Part shown: piece by piece, positions 1 to 6,056 of the stretch
Layout of the letters: each line of letters opens with the position of its first letter
Numbering within the stretch: the first letter of the stretch is position 1
Assembly (NCBI GenBank): GCA_947488485.1
Contig: CANKZO010000129.1
Coordinates: forward strand, 1 to 6,513
Length of the DNA: 6,513 nt
Reading direction: 5' to 3'
Source of the DNA: Opitutia bacterium
GTDB taxonomy: Bacteria; Verrucomicrobiota; Verrucomicrobiae; Opitutales; UBA953
Position numbers and translations under genes: made by a program
The notes under the pieces: generated by a model
Seen by the model: the letters and a program-made list of their open reading frames with translations, nothing else
Database searches by the model: none
Told to the model about the DNA's origin: nothing

Positions 1-174
1 GTCGCGGTGAAGCTCGCCCACGACCTGCCCCGGCTCGCCGACCTCCGTGCCTCGCTCCGCGAACGAATGCGGGCCTCCCCGATCCTGGACGCGGCGGGCT
101 ACACGCGCAAAGTCGAGGCGGCCTTCCGCGGCATGTGGCTTGAATGGTGCCGGCGACAGGGTAAGGTCGCCTGA
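1..174 (+). CDS. C-terminal end of a SPINDLY/GT41-type O-GlcNAc transferase-like protein (partial, 5' end outside window)
   Basis: Reading frame 1 is open from the first base to the TGA at 172-174 and gives 57 residues. The pattern LPRLADLRASLRERMRASP, then an Asp, and later VEAAFRGMWLEWC is what I know from the very end of bacterial SPINDLY-type proteins: TPR repeats followed by a GT41 glycosyltransferase domain, whose last helices carry LR..LR.RM..SP..D and E.AYR.MW..WC. Such proteins are predicted to add sugar, often N-acetylglucosamine, to Ser/Thr of proteins in the cytoplasm. In this piece there is no signal peptide, catalytic residue or TPR to inspect, so the call rests on this tail alone. 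The next gene starts only five bases after the stop, so the two may share a transcript. Confidence 0.75.
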   Translation, partial: VAVKLAHDLPRLADLRASLRERMRASPILDAAGYTRKVEAAFRGMWLEWCRRQGKVA

Positions 175-179
175 CCCCC

Positions 180-1712
180 ATGCGACTGCTGCTTTCCCTG
201 CTGCTGCCCCTAGCCGTCTACGCCGCCGAGGCGCGTAAGCCGAACATCCTCGTGATCCTCGCCGACGACCTCGGTTACGGCGACGTCCGCGCCAACAACC
301 CGACCCGTAGCAAGATCCCGACGCCGCATCTGGACAAACTCGCCGCCGAAGGGATGCGCTTCACCGACGGACACTCCTCCTCCGGCGTCTGCTCTCCGTC
401 GCGCTACGCGCTCCTCACCGGACGCTACCACTGGCGTACCCGCCTGCAGACCGGCATCGTCGGCGTCTTCGGCGAGCCACTCATCGCTCCTGACCGACTC
501 ACCGTGGCCGGTCTCGCGAAGCAACACGGCTACCGTACCGCGGCGATCGGCAAATGGCACCTCGGCTGGGACTGGCCGATCACCGAAGGCGACCGCCCGC
601 TCTTCCGTAATTACAAGGAGGCCGACAAGTCTTCGCCCGACGCCCATCGCGAGACCTGGCGCAAGGTCTTCTCCCAGCCGATCGCAGGCGGGCCGACGAC
701 CCGCGGCTTCGACACCTACTTCGGGACCGACGTGCCTAACTGGCCGCCCTATTGCTTCATCGAGAACGATCGCACGATCGGCACCCCCAGCGTGCCCCTG
801 CCCGCCGAGTTCTTCCGCAACCACCTGGCCAGCACGCCCGGACCGGCGCTGCCCGATTGGAAACTCGAGGCCATCCTGCCGGCGTTGACCGAACGCGCCT
901 GCGCTTTCATCAATGATGCAGCCCGCAAGCCCGAACCCTTTCTCCTCTACCTTCCGTTGACCACGCCGCACACGCCCTTGGCGGTGAACGCGGAATGGAA
1001 AGGCAAGAGCGGCCTCAAAAACGCCGCCGCGGACCTGATCATGGAGACGGACGCGGCCGTCGGCAAGGTGCTCGCCGCGCTCGAAGCCAGCGGAGCGGCC
1101 AAGGACACGCTGGTACTCTTCACCAGCGACAACGGCTTCGCCTCCTACGTGGGCGTGAAGGACCTGGAGAAGCAGGGTCACTTCCCGAGCGGTCCGCTGC
1201 GCGACTACAAGACCTCGGTCTACGAAGGTGGCCACCGAGTCGCCTTCATGGCTCGCTGGCCCGCACAAGTCTCGGCCGGGACGACCTGCGACCAACTCGT
1301 CCACCAGGCCGACATCATCGCGACCGTGGCCGACATCCTGCAGACCAAACTCCCGGCGAACGCCGCCGAAGACAGCTTCAGCTTTCTCCCGCTCCTCAAA
1401 GGCTCCGCCTCGCCGACTCGCGCCCACGCGATCAGCTGCGCTTCCGCCGGCACTCCCGGCCTACGCCTCGGGAACTGGAAGTATATCCCGACCCAACCTG
1501 CCCAGCTCTACGACCTCGCGAACGACATAGGGGAAACCAGGAACCTCGCGGCCAGCCAGCCTGAGCGCGTAGCCGAGATGAAGGCCCTGCTCGAGAAGCT
1601 CATCACCGACGGACGCTCCACCCCCGGCGAACCTCAGAAGAACGACGTCACCGTCGTCCGGTTCCCCAAGGCCGGGGCGCCCAAAGCCAAGACCGCCAAG
1701 AAGGCCAAATAA
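180..1712 (+). CDS. Secreted type I (formylglycine-dependent) sulfatase 1, arylsulfatase family S1
   Basis: A 510-residue hydrolase expected to remove sulfate esters, most likely from a sulfated sugar, outside the inner membrane. Residues 1 to about 15-18 form a short signal peptide (MR, a Leu-rich core, then small residues) with no lipobox Cys. Sulfatase hallmarks in order: KPNILVILADD with the metal ligands D29-D30; CSPSR at 71-75, whose Cys71 is the residue converted to formylglycine; GKWHLG at 124-129; TTPHTP with H264; SDNG at 316-319; and K344 followed by YEGGHR. The segment GPTTRGFDTYFGTDVPNWPP is typical of sulfatases from planctomycetes and relatives. LYDL near the C-terminus is the usual family end motif. 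After that comes a Lys/Ala-rich tail (PKAKTAKKAK). The ATG at 180 puts the signal peptide right at the N-terminus; a TAAGG 13 bases upstream is too far to be a good ribosome site. The substrate cannot be read from sequence; a GalNAc/Gal-sulfatase-like subfamily is only a guess. Confidence 0.95.
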   Translation: MRLLLSLLLPLAVYAAEARKPNILVILADDLGYGDVRANNPTRSKIPTPHLDKLAAEGMRFTDGHSSSGVCSPSRYALLTGRYHWRTRLQTGIVGVFGEPLIAPDRLTVAGLAKQHGYRTAAIGKWHLGWDWPITEGDRPLFRNYKEADKSSPDAHRETWRKVFSQPIAGGPTTRGFDTYFGTDVPNWPPYCFIENDRTIGTPSVPLPAEFFRNHLASTPGPALPDWKLEAILPALTERACAFINDAARKPEPFLLYLPLTTPHTPLAVNAEWKGKSGLKNAAADLIMETDAAVGKVLAALEASGAAKDTLVLFTSDNGFASYVGVKDLEKQGHFPSGPLRDYKTSVYEGGHRVAFMARWPAQVSAGTTCDQLVHQADIIATVADILQTKLPANAAEDSFSFLPLLKGSASPTRAHAISCASAGTPGLRLGNWKYIPTQPAQLYDLANDIGETRNLAASQPERVAEMKALLEKLITDGRSTPGEPQKNDVTVVRFPKAGAPKAKTAKKAK

Positions 1713-1727
1713 ACTCATCTCCTTACC

Positions 1728-3041
1728 ATGCGCCCGCTCCTTGCCCTATTGCTCTCGGTCCTTTCGCTGACCGCCGCCGACCCCGCGTCCTTGGCCCTGC
1801 CCGTGCCCTCGGCCGAGGCCACGCTGCCCGGCGAAGGCGCGCTGCGCCGCTATGACGGCTATGTGAAGCGTTGGAACACGATCCGCCCGCAATGGGCGAC
1901 GGAGGTCGCCAAAGACCAAGGCGCGGTCGTCTTCTTCGGCGATTCGATCACCCAAGGCTGGGGCACGGATTTCCGGAAAGCCTTCGAAGGCATGAAACTG
2001 GCCAACCGCGGCATCGGCGGTGACACGACCCGCGGCATGCTGCTCCGGCTAAAGGAGGACGTGCTCGCGCTCAACCCGAAGGCCGTCGTGTTGCTGATGG
2101 GCACGAATGACATCGAAGTCGAGGTGCCGGCCGACGCCATCGGCCGTAATTTCCAGAAAATCATCGCCGCGCTCAAGGCCCATGATCCGAAGATGCCCGT
2201 CATCGTCTGCCGCATCTTCCCGAGCTCGGCCACGAAGAAGCGTCCGAAGGAGACCATCCTCGCCGTCAACGAGCTCTTCGCCGCCGCGGTGAAAGGCGAC
2301 CCGCAGTTCACGGTGCTCGATACCTACGCCCTCTTCGCCAACGCCGAAGGCGACGCCCTGCCCTCCCTCTTCCCCGACCTGCTCCACCTCAATCCCGCCG
2401 GCTATGCGAAGTGGGCCTCGGCGCTACGTCCGGTGTTCGCGACGCTCGGACACCTCGATACCGCATCCGACGACTTCAAGCCGGAGGAAGGCTTCGTGAG
2501 TCTCTTTAACGGCAAGGACCTGACCGGCTGGGGCTACCGCGCCACGCCTCCCCGCAAGGGCGCGCCCAAGCCCGGCGCCCCGCTGTTCGTGGAAGTAAAG
2601 GTAGACCAATCTTTCGAAGGCCGGACCGAGAGCCCCGACGGACGTTACCGCGCCATCAACGGACGCCTCGTGATCACCACTCCCGCCGAAGGCCGCCGCA
2701 TCCAGGCGCTCTGGACCACCCGCGAATTCCCCGAGGACTTTGAGCTACGTCTCGAATTCCGCGCCACCCCCAACGCCGACAGCGGCGTCTACCTGCGCAA
2801 GCCGCAGCTCCAGTGCCGCGACTTCCTCGTGGCCGGGCCTTACAAGGACCTGAAGCAGTATAAGGCCCAGGACTGGAACGAACTGGTCGTCGTCGTGAAG
2901 GGCGGCGTCGCGCACGCCACCTGCAACGGCGAAGTCCTGGAAGCCGCCCTCAAGCTGCCCGCCACGGGCCCGATCGGCCTCGAAGGCGACCGCGGCCAGA
3001 TGGAATACCGCCACCTGCGCGTGAAGACGCTCGCCCGCTGA
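1728..3041 (+). CDS. Secreted two-domain protein: SGNH/GDSL esterase fused to DUF1080 (3-keto-disaccharide hydrolase / LamG-like domain)
   Basis: A 437-residue protein with a signal peptide (residues 1 to about 17). Domain one, about 65-235, is an SGNH hydrolase with all four blocks: FFGDSITQGW (nucleophile S73), NRGIGGDTTRG (oxyanion Gly near 95-98), MGTND (N127) and DLLHLNP (D217 and H220 of the triad). The family removes acyl groups, often acetyl, from lipids or sugars; the PAF-acetylhydrolase-like type is closest by eye. Domain two, about 253-437, is DUF1080 (PF06439): it begins GFVSLFNGKDLTGW, has SGVYLR in the middle and ends with WNELVVVVKG, CNGE, GPIGLEGDRGQMEYRHLRV. DUF1080 is a concanavalin-like fold linked to sugar binding or 3-keto-glycoside cleavage. 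The start is secure: the in-frame TAA of the preceding gene lies 15 bases upstream and no other start codon lies between. The leader ACTCATCTCCTTACC has no Shine-Dalgarno site. The close spacing to sulfatase 1 suggests co-transcription and work on the same glycan. Confidence 0.93.
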   Translation: MRPLLALLLSVLSLTAADPASLALPVPSAEATLPGEGALRRYDGYVKRWNTIRPQWATEVAKDQGAVVFFGDSITQGWGTDFRKAFEGMKLANRGIGGDTTRGMLLRLKEDVLALNPKAVVLLMGTNDIEVEVPADAIGRNFQKIIAALKAHDPKMPVIVCRIFPSSATKKRPKETILAVNELFAAAVKGDPQFTVLDTYALFANAEGDALPSLFPDLLHLNPAGYAKWASALRPVFATLGHLDTASDDFKPEEGFVSLFNGKDLTGWGYRATPPRKGAPKPGAPLFVEVKVDQSFEGRTESPDGRYRAINGRLVITTPAEGRRIQALWTTREFPEDFELRLEFRATPNADSGVYLRKPQLQCRDFLVAGPYKDLKQYKAQDWNELVVVVKGGVAHATCNGEVLEAALKLPATGPIGLEGDRGQMEYRHLRVKTLAR

Positions 3042-3153
3042 GTCGGTTTCCGACTGACTGCGGACGTCCCTCGGCCGCCTCCACCCCCGCACCCGCGATC
3101 CGCGCATGCGCATCGCCCTCAAGCCTGCACGCCTTCTTCCCTCACCTCTCCAC
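3042..3153 (+). promoter_or_regulatory. Intergenic leader with small inverted repeats, upstream of sulfatase 2
   Basis: This is the longest gap in the cluster (112 bases). AGTCGG (3041-3046) and CCGACT (3050-3055) form a perfect 6-bp stem with a TTT loop overlapping the last base of the upstream stop codon. No T-run follows, so it is not a convincing intrinsic terminator. Further down, the palindrome GCGCATGCGC (3102-3111) is flanked by GCGAT (3095-3099) and ATCGC (3112-3116), making an interrupted dyad that could be an operator or RNA hairpin. The last 30 bases before the ATG are pyrimidine-rich without a ribosome site. I see no clear -35/-10 promoter. The gap could hold a separate promoter for the sulfatase 2-sulfatase 3 pair, but that is inference. 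Confidence 0.3.
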
Positions 3154-4653
3154 ATGAAGCTTATTTTCCTCTTCCTGGCCACCCTGCTGCTCGCGCCGTC
3201 GGCCGTGCTCCGGGCCGCCGAAGGACCCGCGCCGAAGCCGAACATCATCTTCATCCTGACGGACGATCAGGGCTACGGTGACCTAGGGCGGCACGGACAT
3301 CCGCTACTCAAGACGCCGAATCTCGACGCGTTGCACGACCAGAGCGTGCGCTTCGAACAATTCTACGTGAGTCCGTCCTGCTCGCCGACGCGCGCGGCGC
3401 TCCTGACGGGCATGCACGAGTTCCGCAACGGCGTCACGCACACCACCCTGCCGAGAGAACACCTGAACAAGGATGCCGTCCTTCTGCCGCAGCTCCTGCG
3501 GTCCGCAGGCTATCGCACGGGCTTCGTCGGCAAGTGGCATCTGGGCGGCGAAGGCGACTATGCTCCGGAGAAGCGCGGGTTCGAATGGTCCTCCACCAAT
3601 GTCGGCGGCCCGAACGTGCACTTCGACCCGGTTATGATCCGCAACCGCAAGCGCGACCCGCGGAAAGGCTACCGGGAGGACATCTTTTTCGACGAGGCCA
3701 TGGCCTTCATCGATGAGCGCAAGGATGCCCCCTTCTTCTGCTATCTCGCCACCTATTCGCCCCATGCGCCGCTGGCCGCCCCCGCGGAGTTCGTGGCGCC
3801 ATTCCGCGGCAAGGTGGACGACGAGGAGGCCGCGTATCTCGGTATGGTCGCCAACCTCGACTACAACCTCGGACGGCTGATGCAGCATCTCCGGGAGCGT
3901 AAACTGGAGGACAACACCATCCTCGTCTTCATGAACGACAACGGCCAGACCCACGGGCTGGATGTCTTCAACGCCGGTATGAGGGGCAGCAAATGCACCA
4001 TCTGGCAGGGCGGCTCGCGGGCCATCTCCCTCTGGAAATGGGCCGGGAAATGGCAGCCGCACACGGTGTCTAATCTGACGGCCCACCTGGACGTCCTCCC
4101 GACGCTCTGCGACCTCGCCGGGGCAGCCCTCCCGCCCCCGCTCGGCGCGAAGCTCGAAGGCTTCACGCTCCGGCCGCTGCTTGAGTCCGCGGCGCCGGTC
4201 AGTTGGCACGACGACCGCCTGCTCTTCCATCATGTCGGCCGCTGGCCCAGCGGCTTGGCGGCCGCGCATAAATATGCGATGGCCTCCGTGCAGACGGGCG
4301 ACCTCCTCCTCGTGCGCAGCCGTCCGTGCGATGACCCAGCGTGCAAGCAATACTCCAGCCAGTGCACCACCCTGCGCTCCGTCGAAGCGGGCGCCACCGC
4401 GGCGACTTACACCAAAGCTGACGCCCAGTTCCACTGGGGCGTCACGCCGCCCGGACGCTGGTCGCTGTTCGACCTCAAGAAGGATCCGGTCTGCCGGAAC
4501 GACCTTGCGGCCGAACGGCCGGAGCTGACCGCCAAGCTCGCTGCGTCTTACGACCAGTGGTGGGACTCGCTCTACCCCACGATGATCCAACTCGGCGGCG
4601 ACAAGGGTGAGCCCGAACCGCTCAGCAAGGGACGCGTCAAAAAGCAAAAGTAA
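3154..4653 (+). CDS. Secreted type I sulfatase 2, arylsulfatase family S1
   Basis: A 499-residue formylglycine-dependent sulfatase, expected outside the inner membrane. I chose ATG 3154 because it places a classic signal peptide (MKLIFLFLATLLLAPSA, cleavage near residue 22) at the N-terminus; an in-frame ATG at 3106 would add 16 basic residues in front of it. Hallmarks: D37-D38 in KPNIIFILTDDQGYGD; CSPTR at 76-80 with Cys76 as the formylglycine site; GKWHLG at 126-131; SPHAP with H204; NDNG at 261-264; K280 followed by IWQGGSR, where most relatives have EGG; and LFDLKKDP near the end. The C-terminal part holds an unusual Cys cluster (C392, C397, C404, plus C447) and the protein ends in a basic tail (KGRVKKQK). 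It differs from sulfatase 1 nearly everywhere outside the motifs, so it should have another substrate. Sulfatase 3 follows four bases after its stop. Confidence 0.94.
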   Translation: MKLIFLFLATLLLAPSAVLRAAEGPAPKPNIIFILTDDQGYGDLGRHGHPLLKTPNLDALHDQSVRFEQFYVSPSCSPTRAALLTGMHEFRNGVTHTTLPREHLNKDAVLLPQLLRSAGYRTGFVGKWHLGGEGDYAPEKRGFEWSSTNVGGPNVHFDPVMIRNRKRDPRKGYREDIFFDEAMAFIDERKDAPFFCYLATYSPHAPLAAPAEFVAPFRGKVDDEEAAYLGMVANLDYNLGRLMQHLRERKLEDNTILVFMNDNGQTHGLDVFNAGMRGSKCTIWQGGSRAISLWKWAGKWQPHTVSNLTAHLDVLPTLCDLAGAALPPPLGAKLEGFTLRPLLESAAPVSWHDDRLLFHHVGRWPSGLAAAHKYAMASVQTGDLLLVRSRPCDDPACKQYSSQCTTLRSVEAGATAATYTKADAQFHWGVTPPGRWSLFDLKKDPVCRNDLAAERPELTAKLAASYDQWWDSLYPTMIQLGGDKGEPEPLSKGRVKKQK

Positions 4654-4657
4654 GACG

Positions 4658-5998
4658 ATGAGACCTACCCTCGCCCTCTTCGCAGCCCTGCTGCTCGCCC
4701 CGCTGGTCGCCTGGCCGGCGGCCGACGCGTCGACGAAGTCCGCGAAACCCAACATCGTCTTCATCTATGCCGATGATTGGGGCTGGGGAGACTTGTCATG
4801 TCACGGCAACACCTGGCTGAAGACTCCGCGCCTCGACAAGCTGGCCAGCGAGGGCATCGACTTCCAGCAGTTCAACGTCCTGAGCCCGGTCTGCTCACCC
4901 AGCCGAGCGGCGGCCATGACGGGGCGTTTCCCTGGTCGCTTCGGCATCAATACGGTCTTCGGCGTCACCAAGCCGCCGGAGATGCCCGACTGGCTGGATC
5001 CCCGGGCGCCCACGATCGCCCGCATGCTCAAGACTGCGGGTTATCGCACCGGACACTTCGGAAAGTGGCATCTGGGCGAAGGCACGCCGACCATGGTGGA
5101 CTATGGTTTTGACGACTCCGCCGTCTATCACGGGCCGGGGCCGAAAGTCGGGCCCTACGGAAATGATATTCCGAATCAGGCGATCAAGTTCATCGAGGCG
5201 AACAAAGACCGCCCGTTCTATGTCAACGTGTGGCTGCACGAAAGCCACCTGGCCCACAGCCCCTCGGCCAAGGCCATGGCGCAGTGGAAACATCTCGAAC
5301 CCCGGCAACAGGTCTACGCCGCGGTCATCACCGATGGCGACGATAAGGTCGGCCTGATCCTCGATGCGCTGGAGCGATGCGGCATCGCCCAGGACACGTT
5401 GGTAGTCTTTTCCAGCGACAACGGTCCGGCAAAACCCAAGGCGAACGACCAAGGCGTCCCCGGGAAATATCGCGCCCACTACAACGTCGGCGAAACCGGC
5501 GGATTGCGCGGCCAGAAAACCAGCCTCTTCGAAGGCGGCGTCCGCGTGCCGTTCATCGTGCGTTGGCCGGGCCAGGCGCCGGCCGGTCTGAAAAACGACG
5601 CCACCGTGCTGACGGCGGTGGACCTGCTCCCGACCTTCTGCGCCATCGCCGGAATCAACCCGCCCGAAGCAATCGACGGCGAGAATCTGCTGCCGGCCCT
5701 GAAAGGCGAAGCGGCTCGGCGCACGCGGCCCATCTTCTGGCGCATCAGCGGCAACAAGAGAGAAGCGGACTACTGGCCTGACCTGGCGGTGCGCGAGGGA
5801 GACTGGAAACTGGTCACCACCTTCGACGGAAAGCGTTCCGAACTCTACAATCTACCAGCAAACCGCGCTGAAGATGTGGCCAAAAATCAGGCGAAGGAAC
5901 ACCCGCAGGTCGTCGCCCGCCTGACCCAGCTCGCGCTGGAATGGAACGCGACCCTGCCCACCAAGGCGGACCCCGCCTGTTCGGCGACACCGCGATAA
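4658..5998 (+). CDS. Secreted type I sulfatase 3, arylsulfatase family S1
   Basis: A 446-residue formylglycine-dependent sulfatase, at the short end of the family. The ATG at 4658 gives a clear signal peptide (MRPTLALFAALLLAPLVAWP, cleavage near residues 22-24); an in-frame ATG at 4607 lies inside the upstream gene and would put a basic stretch before it, so I rejected it. Hallmarks: D39-D40 in KPNIVFIYADDWGWGD; CSPSR at 79-83 with Cys79 as the formylglycine site; GKWHLG at 135-140; HESHLAHSP with H197 in the place of the usual PH; SDNGP at 253-257; RGQK with K287 followed by SLFEGGVR; and LYNL near the C-terminus. The TGRFPGRFGIN and MPDWLDP stretches point to a sulfatase group common in planctomycetes and verrucomicrobia. 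The four-base gap to sulfatase 2 strongly suggests one transcript and possibly translational coupling. The upstream bases are A-rich (end of the preceding Lys tail) but hold no Shine-Dalgarno site. Confidence 0.94.
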   Translation: MRPTLALFAALLLAPLVAWPAADASTKSAKPNIVFIYADDWGWGDLSCHGNTWLKTPRLDKLASEGIDFQQFNVLSPVCSPSRAAAMTGRFPGRFGINTVFGVTKPPEMPDWLDPRAPTIARMLKTAGYRTGHFGKWHLGEGTPTMVDYGFDDSAVYHGPGPKVGPYGNDIPNQAIKFIEANKDRPFYVNVWLHESHLAHSPSAKAMAQWKHLEPRQQVYAAVITDGDDKVGLILDALERCGIAQDTLVVFSSDNGPAKPKANDQGVPGKYRAHYNVGETGGLRGQKTSLFEGGVRVPFIVRWPGQAPAGLKNDATVLTAVDLLPTFCAIAGINPPEAIDGENLLPALKGEAARRTRPIFWRISGNKREADYWPDLAVREGDWKLVTTFDGKRSELYNLPANRAEDVAKNQAKEHPQVVARLTQLALEWNATLPTKADPACSATPR

Positions 5999-6056
5999 AC
6001 CAGGCGGAAGGAAAACCAGGCTGGAGCGACGCGTCGTCCGCTGATTGACTGCGGCG
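5999..6056 (+). promoter_or_regulatory. Repeat-dense 58-base gap before the TSUP transporter (possible operator)
   Basis: The gap holds a perfect 9-base direct repeat AAACCAGGC (5997-6005 and 6013-6021, one copy every 16 bases; the first starts in the TAA stop), a perfect 10-base palindrome CGACGCGTCG (6027-6036), and CCGC/GCGG arms (6038-6041 and 6051-6054) that could pair just before the start codon. This is a lot of small symmetry for 58 bases and could be a regulator site. No clear -10 box or T-rich terminator is visible. Function is inference only. Confidence 0.3.

Noticed and set aside
47..238. Small plus-strand open frame over the junction of the first two genes
   Set aside because: It is out of frame with both the GT41-like end and sulfatase 1 and gives an Arg/Ala/Pro-rich product with no features.
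210..1427. Long minus-strand open frame (405 codons) opposite sulfatase 1
   Set aside because: Same GC-driven shadow; the sense strand carries complete active-site motifs and the antisense product is Gly/Arg/Val-rich without a known fold.
3041..3055. Intrinsic terminator after the esterase gene
   Set aside because: The 6-bp stem with a 3-base loop is real, but no T-run follows it, so termination is not supported.
3106..3153. Earlier start codon for sulfatase 2
   Set aside because: It would add 16 residues before a normal signal peptide, and the ATG lies inside the palindrome GCGCATGCGC; ATG 3154 fits secretion better.
4607..4657. Earlier start codon for sulfatase 3, overlapping sulfatase 2
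   Set aside because: It would place 17 polar, basic residues before the signal peptide; ATG 4658 gives a clean signal sequence and a four-base gap.
3304..4764. Long open frame on the minus strand (486 codons) opposite sulfatase 2
   Set aside because: It mirrors a gene with full sulfatase motifs; in GC-rich DNA the antisense frame has few stops. Its translation has no recognisable domain and biased composition.
180..5998. Recent tandem duplication of sulfatase genes
   Set aside because: The three proteins agree only at catalytic motifs; lengths, inserts and C-termini differ, so they are old paralogues or separately acquired.
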